DNA of 64,000 bases, taken from the NCBI GenBank assembly GCA_964006375.1, contig OZ023265.1:8371660-8435659 (forward strand), in the 5' to 3' direction. The translations under genes were made by a program, and so were the position numbers. Positions 50,497 through 62,725 of this stretch are shown one piece after another (the first letter of the stretch is position 1; each line of letters starts with the position of its first letter). The notes beneath the pieces were generated by a model that was not told the DNA's origin, ran no database searches, and saw only the letters and a list, made by a program, of their open reading frames with translations. Origin of the DNA: Tillus elongatus. Taxonomy: Eukaryota > Arthropoda > Insecta > Coleoptera > Cleridae.

Positions 50497-50895
50497 TTTC
50501 CTCGTAAAACGTCAAAGTCGCGATTTGAAACGTGAAAATCGGCAATATTTTGCAAAGAAGTTGAAACGATTACGGGTTATGTAGAGAAAATGTTGCAAGA
50601 AGAGTGTTTTACAAACCCTTAAGTTTCAGCTTCAACCGTCAGTGTCCTTCATTTTACTAAAATATTTGCATAAAATTAATTGCAAATAGACCCTTTCTCT
50701 GATGCTTTGGCAGTAGTTCTGGTTATAGAGTTTATCGTTTAATGGTATATAATTTTTAAAGAATTTTCCTAGCCAAAATGCGCCAATAAGGAGACCACCA
50801 CGTTTGAATTTTGAAAAGATTTCCTCAAATGGCCGCGAACTAGCTCCCCTAACACCCGGAGTTAGTTTAAGTTTTTATCTATTTATACATATATG
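50497..50895 (+). repeat. HT partial copy H11
   Basis: An interior piece (AACGTCAAAGTCGCGATTTG, GTCAGTGTCCTTCATTTTAC, ATAGAGTTTATCGTTTAATG) is followed by a conserved block (GGAGACCACCACGTTTGAAT, CACCCGGAGTTAGTTTAAG). A SINE-S copy starts where the (TA)n tract would be expected. Confidence 0.8.
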
Positions 50896-51247
50896 TGTGT
50901 GTTTTGTTTCTTTAACGTCGGCCTATTTTCGCGACTATGGCCAATCACCGACGCCAGGGAGCAGTGTCACCCCACTATCCTGGAAATTTTGCCGAACCCC
51001 TATCTTTCTGTAAGGAGGGTTGGGATCTTTAACACGCCCAACATCATATTGACACGGGACCGACGGCATTACGCCGCCTCCGAAGGGCGGAACGTGGAAA
51101 CATTCAATTTGCTCAAATACAATGCCAGAACCTCGGTTGATGTTAATGTTACAGTTTGTACTGAAAAGGTGAAAGGAGAAGCCTGGGATTGAACCCAGTA
51201 CCTTTCGGTTCAGAGGCACACGTTCTTGCCCCTGAACCACCGAGGCT
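50896..51247 (-). mobile_element. SINE-S copy S3, full length
   Basis: Minus strand: head GCCTCGGTGGTTCAGGGGC and box B GGGTTCAATCCC, body CATCAACCGAGGTTCTGGC, GGAGGCGGCGTAATGCCG, tail GACGTTAAAGAAACAAAACA then (CA)n. Its tail abuts CATATATGTGTG of an HT copy. Confidence 0.9.
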
Positions 51248-51249
51248 CT

Positions 51250-51374
51250 TTATTAGTGAATTTTCGTAGAAAAAATTCACTAATGGGGAGATCCCGACTT
51301 TTGAATTTTAAAAAAATTTTTGCAAATGAGCGCGAACTAGGACCCCTAGAACCCATATCCGGGGTCAGTTTCAA
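51250..51374 (+). repeat. HT terminal block, solo
   Basis: TTAGTGAATTTTCGTAGAAA through CCATATCCGGGGTCAGTTTC, ending at CAA exactly where the next HT copy begins. It contains no TA. Confidence 0.9.
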
Positions 51375-51505
51375 TTAGTGAATTTTCTTAAAAAAAATTC
51401 ACTAATGAGGAGATCTCGACTTTCGAATTTTGAAAAAATTTCTTCAAATGAGCGCTATATAGGACCCCCGGAACCCAAATCCGAGGTCAGTTTCAGACTT
51501 TATAT

Positions 51506-51599
<94 letters not shown>

Positions 51600-52435
51600 G
51601 TGTCACACCTATAACTTAAAAAATAATGGGCCGATTTTGATAAAATTTGGCACATACCTTCCTTTCGCAAGTCGCTTGGATAAGTTCGTTAGCCAGGAAA
51701 ATCCGCCGAGGTTTTCCCGGAAAATTTTGTGTTTTCTTTCGAAAAAAATAGAAAAAAATTTATATTTCCAAAATTAACAAAGTAAGGGCAGCCAATTTCA
51801 TACGCGGGTTTATATCATTAAAGGAAAGTCACCTACCAAAATTTAGCTCCGTAGGTTAAATGACAAAAAAGTTACAGGCATTCAAAGAAAAATAAATTTG
51901 GGTTCTCCTCAAAACGTCAAAATCGCGATTTTAAACGTCAAAATTGGTGAGTACCTTCCTTTTGCAAGTGGCTTGGATATGTTCGTTATTTAGGAAAATC
52001 CGACGTGGTTTTCCCGGAAAATTTTGTGTTTTATTTCGAAAAAAATTTATATCTCCAAAATTAACAAAGTAAGGGCAACCAAATTTTATACGCGGGTTTA
52101 TATCATTATAGGGAAGTTACCTACCAAAATTTAGCTCTGTAGGTCAAAAGACAAAAAAGTTATAGGCATTTAAACAAAAATAAATTGGGGTTTTTCACAA
52201 AACGTCAAAGTTGCGATTTAAACGTCAAAATTGGCAACATTTAGGAAAAGAACTTGAATCTAATACCAGCTATGGAAATAAAATGTCTCAAGAAAAATGT
52301 TTTACAAACCCTGAAGTCTTAGCTTCAACCGTCATTGTCCTTCATTTTAATAAAATGTTTCCAGAAAATTTATTTCAAATAGACCCTTTCTCTGACACTT
52401 GGCAGTAGTCTTAGCTATAGAGTTTATCGTTAAGA
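51375..52435 (+). repeat. HT family copy H12, 3'-incomplete
   Basis: Hairpin end, block, (TA)n at 51509-51595, then an interior in which about 300 bp is present twice in tandem (TACCTTCCTTTCGCAAGTCG and TACCTTCCTTTTGCAAGTGG, each followed by CAAAGTAAGGGCAGCC/CAACC). It ends near GAGTTTATCGTTAAG without a GCGTCC end. Confidence 0.85.
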
Positions 52436-53109
52436 GGGGGTTCAATAAAATGCTTAAAATACACTATATTTGTAGCTTGTTGAACTGTCCCAATTAAAGC
52501 CTTAGACTCAAAATATAGTATACAATAGGTAGATTGAGGTTTGAGGAAGGCAATAAAGATTTTTGTAAGCAAATATCCCGTTTATAACGAAAATACAACG
52601 TTTTTGCCAAACCATGATTTGACAATTTTTTGTCACAGAATTAGCTCAAAATCACTCTTTGCCTAGATTAGGTATCCAAGAATAAGTTTCTTAAATTTCA
52701 GGTCTTTTGGATTCCAAATAAAAACGTAATGCAAAGTGAAATGTAAAATATGACATACCTTAATTATTTAGTCAATATGTGTTGTCAAACTAGCGCGTTT
52801 CGGCACCATCCGTAGACCAGCTATTTTCTAAAAGATGGCGCACTAAAATTGTGATTCCACGAACGCATTTCATTTTCATTCATAATATGTCAAATCATCT
52901 TTAAGGTTACATGCCATTAGTAACATTTGAATGTTATTTAAGACCGAAACAGTCTACACTCGAATATGTTTCAGCGATCGGCGAAATAAATCAATCAATT
53001 CTGCAATTTGCTATTTAGCTAGACACTTACATTTAATTTCCGATACCAAATTCCTGACGGTAAGGTGCTGTATGTGTAAATACAATGTAAAGAATTCGTT
53101 TATTACGAA
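52436..53109. other. Unannotated stretch
   Basis: No supported feature. Confidence 0.3.
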
Positions 53110-53181
53110 GCGTCGGTAGCTCATTGGAAGAGTACTTTGTATGTCAAGCGGACAATGCTGGTTCGAGTCCGGCCCGGTCCG
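53110..53181 (+). tRNA. tRNA-like sequence, anticodon GTC, probable pseudogene or SINE head
   Basis: 72 nt. The T arm is GCTGG/TTCGAGT/CCGGC with one G-U pair, and the D arm is GCTC/ATTGGAA/GAGT. The acceptor GCGTCGG pairs with CCGGTCC at 6 of 7 positions, two of them wobble. The anticodon loop ATGTCAA has T33 and GTC (Asp), but its stem is weak (three G-U pairs) and one base is extra before it. CCA is not encoded, as expected in eukaryotes. It does not resemble the usual insect tRNA-Asp, so function is doubtful. Confidence 0.4.
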
Positions 53182-53190
53182 TTTCTCCTT

Positions 53191-53556
53191 TTAGTGAATT
53201 TTTATTGGGAAAAATTAACTAAATTCAAATGGAGAGGTATGTATGGTGAGATTTGACAAACATTTTTTTCAAATGACTGCAAAATAGGACCCATAGGACA
53301 AATATCCTGGGTCAGTTTCAATTTTTATATGTTTATATAAATATAATATAAATAAAAATTTTAAGTTTTCTTTCGAAAAAAATGTTTATCTCCGAAAATT
53401 ACAAAGCTATTTTGATGAAATTTATGTGAATATGTTGTCTTGGTAAAGGCCTTACCACGTGCCAAAATTCAACCTTCTAGGTTTATAAAAAATTGAGTTA
53501 TTCAAATTTGAAGCATTTAATGAAAATTGATTACCATAACGCACTTGCTGCGTTCA
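53191..53556 (+). repeat. HT family copy H13: compact, without TA expansion
   Basis: 366 bp with both ends: TTAGTGAATTTTTATTGGG hairpin start, block (GGACAAATATCCTGGGTCAG), the sequence TATATGTTTATATAAATATA in place of a long TA run, a short interior (TTTCGAAAAAAATGTTTATC, ACCTTCTAGGTTTATAAAAA), and the terminus TTACCATAACGCACTTGCTG then CGTTC. Confidence 0.9.
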
Positions 53557-53857
53557 GACTTTTTTTGCTTCCGCGACTTAAGCGGTTTGACCTTTGCTTT
53601 TTTTATATTTAAAAAATGGTTAATCTTGCTGGTGCGTATGGATGCAGTAATGAATATAATTCATAAAAACTAATTTCTTTCTTTTGTGCAAGTAAAAGAT
53701 ATTTAACGGTAATTATGCAGATGATCGGCATACGTGAGTTTTGAAAAATATTTCAGTAAACATGCTTAAAAGACTCAATGTGTGCATAAGCAACAAGATA
53801 TATGTTGTGGAATCAACCCCTCCAAAAGTTACGAGACCCGGAGTGAATAGGGATGCT
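53557..53857. other. Unannotated stretch
   Basis: No supported feature. Confidence 0.3.
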
Positions 53858-54209
53858 CGGCGGAGAAGGAAATATAAAGGAAAAATCAGTAAAAACAACT
53901 TAGTTCGACCTCTATAAGCAGCCTTTTCACTTTTTGTATCAACACTTTCTCCTAAACATGTTTTTCCCCTGCACCACGTATATTTGCTCCTAGTCCCCCG
54001 CAGCTTTTTGGGGGTTGAAGGGACACCATTTTTCGGCGGAGAAGGAAATATAAAGGAAAAATCAGTAAAAACAACTTAGTTCGACCTCTATAAGCAGCCT
54101 TTTCACTTTTTGTATCAACACTTTCTCCTAAATATGTTTTTCCCCTGCACCACGTATATTTGCTCCTAGTCCCCCGCAGCTTTTTGGGGGTTGAAGGGAC
54201 ACCATTTTT
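53858..54209. repeat. 176-bp tandem duplication, almost identical
   Basis: CGGCGGAGAAGGAAATATAA starts at 53858 and at 54034. By eye the two 176-bp units differ at one base (CTAAACATG versus CTAAATATG). Confidence 0.95.
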
Positions 54210-54243
54210 CATGTTTATGCACTAAACACTCTACGAAGCAGAC

Positions 54244-54310
54244 CTGAACGACCTAACCTGACCTAACCTGACCTGACCTGATCCGGACCTGACCCGGATC
54301 CTTTTACCTA
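54244..54310. repeat. Telomere-like pentamer array, mixed CCTAA/CCTGA
   Basis: Six pentamers in perfect phase at 54252-54281: CCTAA CCTGA CCTAA CCTGA, then CCTGA CCTGA. Degenerate units lie on both sides, with scattered CCTAACCC-like pieces to 54325. TTAGG is the general insect telomere repeat; TCAGG replaces it in many beetles. Confidence 0.6.
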
Positions 54311-54540
54311 ACCCATACCTAACCCTGGACTGACAAAAAAACGTAGAAGAAAACCGAAAAGCAGAATAACATGCATTTTAAAAAAAAATCTTATGATTTA
54401 AAATATTTTTGATACCGCTAGCTATTCCTCGAGACAGTATCAATGGGCTCTATCCTGAATCTATATAAGCTACACAAACAAATTTTGTTAAAAAATAAAA
54501 AACTATAGTGAAAAAGCAAAAGCGACTACTTAAAAACTCA

Positions 54541-54659
54541 AAGACGCAGCAAGTGCGTTATGGTAGTGAATTTTCATAGAAATGATCTGGCACCAAATAT
54601 TTTATTATAACTTTTTTTCTTGCAACATAGAAATCTAAATTTTTGTGTATAGTTTACTT
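54541..54659 (-). repeat. HT terminal fragment H14
   Basis: GACGCAGCAAGTGCGTTATG, TTTTCATAGAAATGATCTGG and TGTGTATAGTTTAC match the right ends of H9 and H10 inverted. Cut at 54660 by H15. Confidence 0.88.
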
Positions 54660-54660
54660 T

Positions 54661-56041
<1,381 letters not shown>

Positions 56042-56052
56042 AGAGCTTTTAA

Positions 56053-56153
56053 AAAAATCACTTCATGAGGAGGAGGACTATGAGGAGATCGCGACTTTTG
56101 AATTTTCAAAAAATGTCTTTAATTGAGCGCGATCTAACCCAAATTGGAAGTCA

Positions 56154-56207
<54 letters not shown>
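56053..56207 (+). repeat. HT partial copy H16: block plus (TA)n
   Basis: ACTATGAGGAGATCGCGACT and TGAGCGCGATCTAACCC, then (TA)n at 56155-56207. The TA tract is followed by repeat V, not by HT interior. Confidence 0.8.
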
Positions 56208-56209
<2 letters not shown>

Positions 56210-56500
56210 CTCGAGTTTTAACGAAAAATGTCAATTTTCACCAAATCACCCCCCATTCCATCACCTACTCCCTGAGGCGATTTGACCCAAAAACAATCTG
56301 AACCGTTCGTTTGCCGGGTGCTAACTGTATACCAAATTTGAAGACGATATCTGAATTCGTTCTAAAGTTATCGTAGCCACTAACACAAATACAGACCGAC
56401 AGACAAAAAAATGTTTCGTTCTCAAATCATGTTTTCTGTATGTTTTGGTACTTTTTACGACGTTTAAGCGAAATAAATTTTTGAAATTTTTGTCTCCGGT
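56204..56500. repeat. Repeat V, third copy
   Basis: ATATTACTCGAGTTTTAACG, GTCAATTTTCACCAAATC, ATACCAAATTTGAAGACGAT and ACAGACCGACAGAC match 24506-24790. Confidence 0.8.
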
Positions 56501-57720
56501 GCCATACACGTGACGATGTGGAAGTTAATCATTGATATGCTTTAGAAAAACTGAATTCATTAGAACGTTACAGTTGATGTGATGAATTCGATTTTCCAAA
56601 AGTAATATCATCAGTGCTTACCGCAGATTGGAAACTTTACACTGTGTCCAAAAAACAATTATTCTTCAACCAGCAAATTTCCAATGTAAAACATTTCATT
56701 GAAAATCCGCTACCATATCCCACTTATTTAGTTTGCCTTGGAAATATATGTTTTAATAATATTATGCGAAATTTCTTAAGCTCCCTTGTGAACCAAGAGA
56801 GGAATAAAACAAAACACAAAACTGTGGTGGTCGTCTCTCTGACAACCTGACATTCCTGACATTCCTGACAATAATCGGATAATAAATTCTGTAGCTTCCT
56901 CTGTAATGTCCAGCCATATATCATGTGTTGTCGACATTAGTTATAACCTTTTGACATGTGCCGACTGTCTTCTCGGTTCCCAGAACGCACCCTGTATGCT
57001 TTTAGGTGCTTGTCTCCAGCCTCAGGTCTTATAAATACGCCCCGTTACCTAGCCCTGCCTCTACAACCCTTGTTATATGTTTTAACACCACCCCACAGAT
57101 TTAACCAATTATATATATTATCTTCCGTGTTATGTTGATTGACTGCTGTCGAAATTTTCTGAGAATAACGGTATAAGGAACTTCGATTTGAACGTGTTTA
57201 AACTTGAAATGAAATCTGCTAACTTCAATAAATTTATGTATATATTCAAAGTGACTATAGAGCAAAACTAAAATAATCCACTTGAACCTGCAAAACAAAT
57301 TTGATAAAAAATTCCCCCTCCTCCTCCTCATTGCATTGAACCTGTGGTGAACACTAATAAGTACACTTTACTAAAACCATGTTTTTTATACCAGACGATC
57401 GTTTTTTTATATAGGTTGATTTGATTAGTAAAACGATTGACAAAACTACATACAAACTTGGAGACTACTTTTCTGGCTACACTGTTTGTTTTCATTTCTG
57501 TAAATGAAGGACGTAGCCAGCGCGTAAGCTAACTGGGGCTCTTCTGAATTCTAGATGTTCTTCAACGTTTCTCTAACCGGTTTCGCTGCTTGGCAGAATA
57601 CTCAAACAGAAGAAAACTGATTTAATACGAAGTCACGACAACTACAAATAAAGATCTGTTGCTATGTTATGATTTTTTGATCAAAAAATTCTTTTAAAAT
57701 GAAAATAAAATAAAACAAAA
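56501..57720. other. Unannotated stretch
   Basis: About 1.2 kb without a supported gene or shared repeat. Confidence 0.35.
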
Positions 57721-57721
57721 G

Positions 57722-58745
57722 TCTGGACGCAGCAAGTGCGCTATGGTAGTGAATTTTCATAAAAATGTTTTTAATAGCAAATATGTGTTTTTTTTTAAGA
57801 AAGCAGGCATCAAATTTGGTTACCAGTATAACCTATATAGTAGAAACAATGTGCCATGTTTCATCAAAATAGCTTTATTGTTTGAAAATGTACACAAATT
57901 TCCGCAAGTACACTTAAAGTGTTCCCGAAAAAAACCGTTTCTTGGTCAATCTTATAGGTTAATAGCAAATTGAACTATTCAAATTTGAAGCATTTAATGA
58001 AAATTCGCTACCATAACGCACTTTCTGCGTCCCGAATTTATTTTCTTACAAACATGCATTATATTTCGATGAAAAATGCAAAAATGCATTAACATAAGGC
58101 GTGTTCCATTAAAAAAAAAGAAAAATTGTATTATCAACGACTTATGGACTACCTGTGATTGTAGAAATATTTTTTTAAGATGTATCTCAAGACACCCTAT
58201 AATTAATGTATACAATTTTTTTTTCGTATCTTGTATAATAACGGATATATTGAGCTTTATTGATTTACGAAAATTCGATAATTTTATACCATTAAAACAT
58301 GAACTCTATAGCTAAGACTACTGCCAAAGCATCAGAGAAAGGGTCTATTTGAAATGCATTTTCTGGAAATATTTTAGTAAAATGAAGGACAATGACGGCT
58401 GAAGCTAAGACTTCAGGGTTTGTAGAACATTCTTCTTGATACATTTTCTTTTCATAGCCCGTATTAGTTTCAGGTTATTTTCCAATTTTGACGTTTTAAA
58501 TCGCGACTTTGACGCTTCGAGGAAAACCACATTTATTTTTCTTTAAATGCCTGTAACTTTTTTATCCTTTAACTTACAGAGCGTACCAAATTTGGTTGCG
58601 CTTCCTTTTTTTCGAGAGAAAACAACATTTTCCGGAAAAACATGGGCCGATTTTCCTGGATAACGAACTTATCCAAGCCACTTGGAATAGGAAGGTACGC
58701 ACCAAATTTTATCAAAATCGTCCCACTATTTTTTGAGTTATCGGT

Positions 58746-58830
<85 letters not shown>

Positions 58831-58956
58831 ATATAAAAATTGAAACTGACCCCGGATATGTGTTCTGGGGGGCCTAATTAGCGCTCATTTGAAGAAATTT
58901 TGTCAAGATTCAAAAGCCAGGATCATTAGTGATTTTTTTTTAAAGAAAATTCACTA
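57722..58956 (-). repeat. HT family copy H17, long form, both ends present
   Basis: Starts TCTGGACGCAGCAAGTGCGC. The first unit (about 308 bp) closes with an inverted copy of the same terminus, ACGCACTTTCTGCGTCC, at 58030. The interior (ATTATATTTCGATGAAAAAT, AAAGCATCAGAGAAAGGGTC) leads to (TA)n at 58749-58826, the block CTGACCCCGGATATGTG, and the hairpin end ATTCACTAA at 58956. 1235 bp. Confidence 0.92.
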
Positions 58957-58968
58957 AACATTACGGAT

Positions 58969-59180
58969 GAATATATTAGTAATCATATTTATGATCCGAG
59001 GTAATTTTAATCGTCTTTACTTTTTTGAAAAAATATAACACAGAACAGAGCGAAATTAAGAAAAGAAAATAGTATTTTTATTTATTTAGCTGCAAATTTG
59101 TTTCCTTAGACATGAAGAACCCAAATCACCACAACATTTTTTTTAACCTAACGATCATTTCACTAACGAAGTTAACGTCT
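58969..59180. repeat. Segment P: uninterrupted paralog of the site holding H19 and H20
   Basis: AATATATTAGTAATCATATT, AATCGTCTTTACTTTTTTG, CAGAGCGAAATTAAG, TTTAGCTGCAAATTTGTTTC and AACCCAAATCACCACAACAT occur here contiguously. The same blocks occur inverted at 61060-62720, separated there by two HT elements. Confidence 0.85.
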
Positions 59181-59989
59181 TCACTTAAGACAAAAATTCA
59201 AATTTAGTGAAGTGGCCTAGGTATCAAAATGTACTTATTATTCTAAAAGTATTGTGTGAGATATCAATATATTTTTAATTCAAAAAAATATTCACAAGAA
59301 TATCCTGACTAAGCTTAAACTGACCTCAATAAATTCTTCATCTTTAAAAGCCTTACTAAATCATTGCTCACAAATTTCTTATATCATATAGTAAAATAAA
59401 TAGAGAGGATCTAACGAACAAAAGTGAATTTTTGCTTAACTTCTGGTGAAACAACTTGTTTCACTAAAAAAACTATTCACTCAAACAATCACTTGTGAGG
59501 TCACGGGAAAAGTCTACGACTGTATTAAATATGGAATGGTTTCACTAAGTTAGGGCAAGAACAAACAACCAGATATGCTATTCAAATTGAACTAAGCCTT
59601 AAAAAATGATCATCTCTTTACTAAATTATTTTTTTATACAAAAACTCGCTGAAAAATTCATCGGAATAATAACAATCTGATCAGATAACAGTAAAATTAA
59701 ATGAAAGACTAAGAAAAATTAACAATAGTGAAGTCGCTAACAATGATTTAGAACTCGTCTTATTATAGGACTCGACGAGCGACAGATGTGTATACTAGCA
59801 GGTATATACGCTAGTATGTTAATTTTCTAACGTCTTTATTATTTATACCAAACAATTTTTATTTACAATGAATTTTTTGATCATATTTTAACGAAATGAA
59901 GGAAAATAAGGACTTAGACAAAGATCTAGGAGCTTGTTAGTCATTTCGTGTCCTATTTTTCACTGACATTAGTACGACTACCATAATTC
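59181..59989. other. Unannotated stretch
   Basis: No supported feature. Confidence 0.3.
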
Positions 59990-60289
59990 GCAATTTTGAC
60001 GTTTTTTTTTTAAATTACGGGCTTACCTATAACTTTTTTGTCTTTTAACTTAGAGATCTGAATTCTAGTACACAGGATACTCTTTATGACAGAAACCAGC
60101 ATACCAAATTTTGTTGCTATAGCTTTATTATTCCCGGAGATACTAAAATTTCCCGAAGGAAAACTCAAATTTTTCCTGGAAACACTCGTCCGATTTTCCT
60201 GGCTAACGAACTTATTCAAGCCACTTGCAAAAGGAAGGCTCGTACCAAATTTGATCAAAATCTGCCAATTATTTTCTGAGTTATCGGTG

Positions 60290-60357
<68 letters not shown>

Positions 60358-60479
60358 TGAAACTGACGCTGGATATCGGTTGTAGGGGGCCTAGTTCGCG
60401 TCCATTTGAAGAAATTTTCTTTAAAATTCAAATGTCGGGATCTCTTCATTGGTGAATTTTTCAAAAGAAAGTTAACTAA
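59990..60479 (-). repeat. HT partial copy H18 with (TA)n
   Basis: Interior from TTTTGACGTTTTTTTTTTA (TTTTCCTGGCTAACGAACTT, TTTTCTGAGTTATCGGTGTG), (TA)n at 60295-60354, a diverged block (CTGGATATCGGTTGTAGGGG) and an end GTTAACTAA at 60479. The GCGTCC end is missing. Confidence 0.87.
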
Positions 60480-60709
60480 AAACAGAACGTTCATAACAAA
60501 GATGGTTTTCAATGAGCCGGGTAACCTAGTTTGTTCGCTGCGTACCGTTCAGAGGTTCTTTTTGTTAGAGTCGCTTAATATTATAAAATATTACAGAGAG
60601 GGTTTAACTTTATTAAAGATTGTCCTAAAAAATTTAAACTGTTTCTATCTTTTTTTCAGTATACCCTTTGAAATTTATTTAATGTGTCATTTTGGCAGCT
60701 TTAATTAAA

Positions 60710-61036
60710 ATGAAAGTTTGTTTGGATGCACTTTATGCCTCGACAAGAAATTCAGACAACACATACCATAGAAGAGTTCATGGTATATACCGGAAATGCT
60801 TCGAAGCAGAAGCACTAGATGAAGAGAGCTCAGACGTACTGAACTGTTTGTCCCTGAAAATTGGTTGCAGAGACTACACAAATGTGGACATTTATAACAA
60901 CAGTAATAAACTAAGTAAAGATTGTAACCTGTTATTAGCACTGATAAGTACAGTTGGAGAACCCAAATCACCACAACAGGTTTTTAAAAAGCCTGACAAT
61001 CGTTTCACTAATCAAGTTAGCGCCATCAGAGGATGA
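60710..61036 (+). other. Unresolved ORF, about 109 codons
   Basis: An ATG at 60710 (MKVCLDALYASTRNSDNTYH) opens a frame with balanced composition, unlike the AT-driven ORFs nearby. TTTTTTTCAG at 60650-60659 resembles a splice acceptor. The last third (CNLLLALISTVGEPKSPQQ) lies in repeat C, which recurs at 21.3 and 43.8 kb, so at least that part is repetitive. No domain recognised. It could be an exon or 3' end captured by a mobile element. Confidence 0.3.
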
Positions 61037-61150
61037 AAAATGAATAAAAATTATTAATTTTTCATCCTCTGATGACGCTATATTAGTTCGTGAAACGATC
61101 ATCAGGTTAAAAAAAATGTGTTGTGATTTGGGTTATCCATGTGTACTTAA
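60925..61150. repeat. Palindromic repeat C, copy 2
   Basis: TTGGAGAACCCAAATCACCA, GACAATCGTTTCACTAATCA and CAGAGGATGAAAAAT are mirrored after a short centre (about 61050) by ATTTTTCATCCTCTGATGAC, CGTGAAACGATCATCAGG and GTGATTTGGGTTATCC. Confidence 0.88.
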
Positions 61151-61165
61151 CGATAAACAAAAATC

Positions 61166-61900
<735 letters not shown>

Positions 61901-61938
61901 CAAAGAAACAAATTTGCAGCTATATAAAAATACTCATT

Positions 61939-62060
61939 TTAATGAATTTTTATTTTAAAAAATTCACTAATAGAGAGGTATCGATGGTGAGACTTTGCAA
62001 AAAAAAAAATGAGCACGAACTAGGACCCCTAGAACCCATAGCCGGGGTCAGTTAAAATTT

Positions 62061-62150
<90 letters not shown>

Positions 62151-62609
62151 ATCCGATAACTAAAAAAATAATTAACCGATTTCGATAAAACTCGACAAGT
62201 GCCTTTGTTTTATTAATGGCTTGGATGAGTTCGTTATCCAGGAAAATCGGACGGGGCTTTCTGGGAAAATTTTGTTTTCTTTAGAAAAAAATGTTTTTCT
62301 TCGAAAATTACAAAGCTGTTTTAATGAAATTTAACGGATAGATTGCCTTAGGAGAGACCTTACCACGCACCAAAATTCAACTTTCTAGGTTTATAGAAAA
62401 TTGAGTTATTCAAGTTTTGAATTTTCTTTGAAAAAAATTGTTTTCCTCCGAAAATTCCAAAGTTATTTTAATGAAATTTGGTGGATGTCTTGCCTTAGGA
62501 AGGACCTCACTAAATACCAAAATTAAACTTTATAAGTTTATAGAAAATTGAGTTATTCCAATTTGAAGCATTTAATAAAATTCACTACCATAACGCACTT
62601 GCTGCGTCC
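61939..62609 (+). repeat. HT family copy H20, complete, opposite orientation to H19
   Basis: TTAATGAATTTTTATTTTAA hairpin start, block (GGACCCCTAGAACCCATAGC), (TA)n at 62068-62148, interior, end ACGCACTTGCTGCGTCC at 62609. With H19 it forms an imperfect inverted pair around a 38-bp centre. Confidence 0.93.
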
Positions 62610-62725
62610 CGAACTTTTTTTATTCTTAATTTCGCTCTGTTTTGTGTTGTATTTTCTTAAAAAAGTAAAGACGATCAAAATCACTTGCGATCATAAATAT
62701 GATTACTAATATATTCAAGTATTCT
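62610..62725 (-). repeat. Segment Q flank (inverted copy of segment P)
   Basis: TTCTTAATTTCGCTCTGTTT, AAAGTAAAGACGATCAAAAT and CATAAATATGATTACTAATA are the reverse complement of 58969-59060. Confidence 0.88.

Noticed and set aside
57722..58030. A 308-bp MITE with 36-bp inverted repeats (GGACGCAGC...GCTGCGTCC)
   Set aside because: The same downstream sequence (TTTTCTTACAAACATGCATTATA) follows the right repeat in several copies, so the unit is part of the long HT form rather than a free-standing MITE. The idea remains possible if solo copies exist elsewhere.
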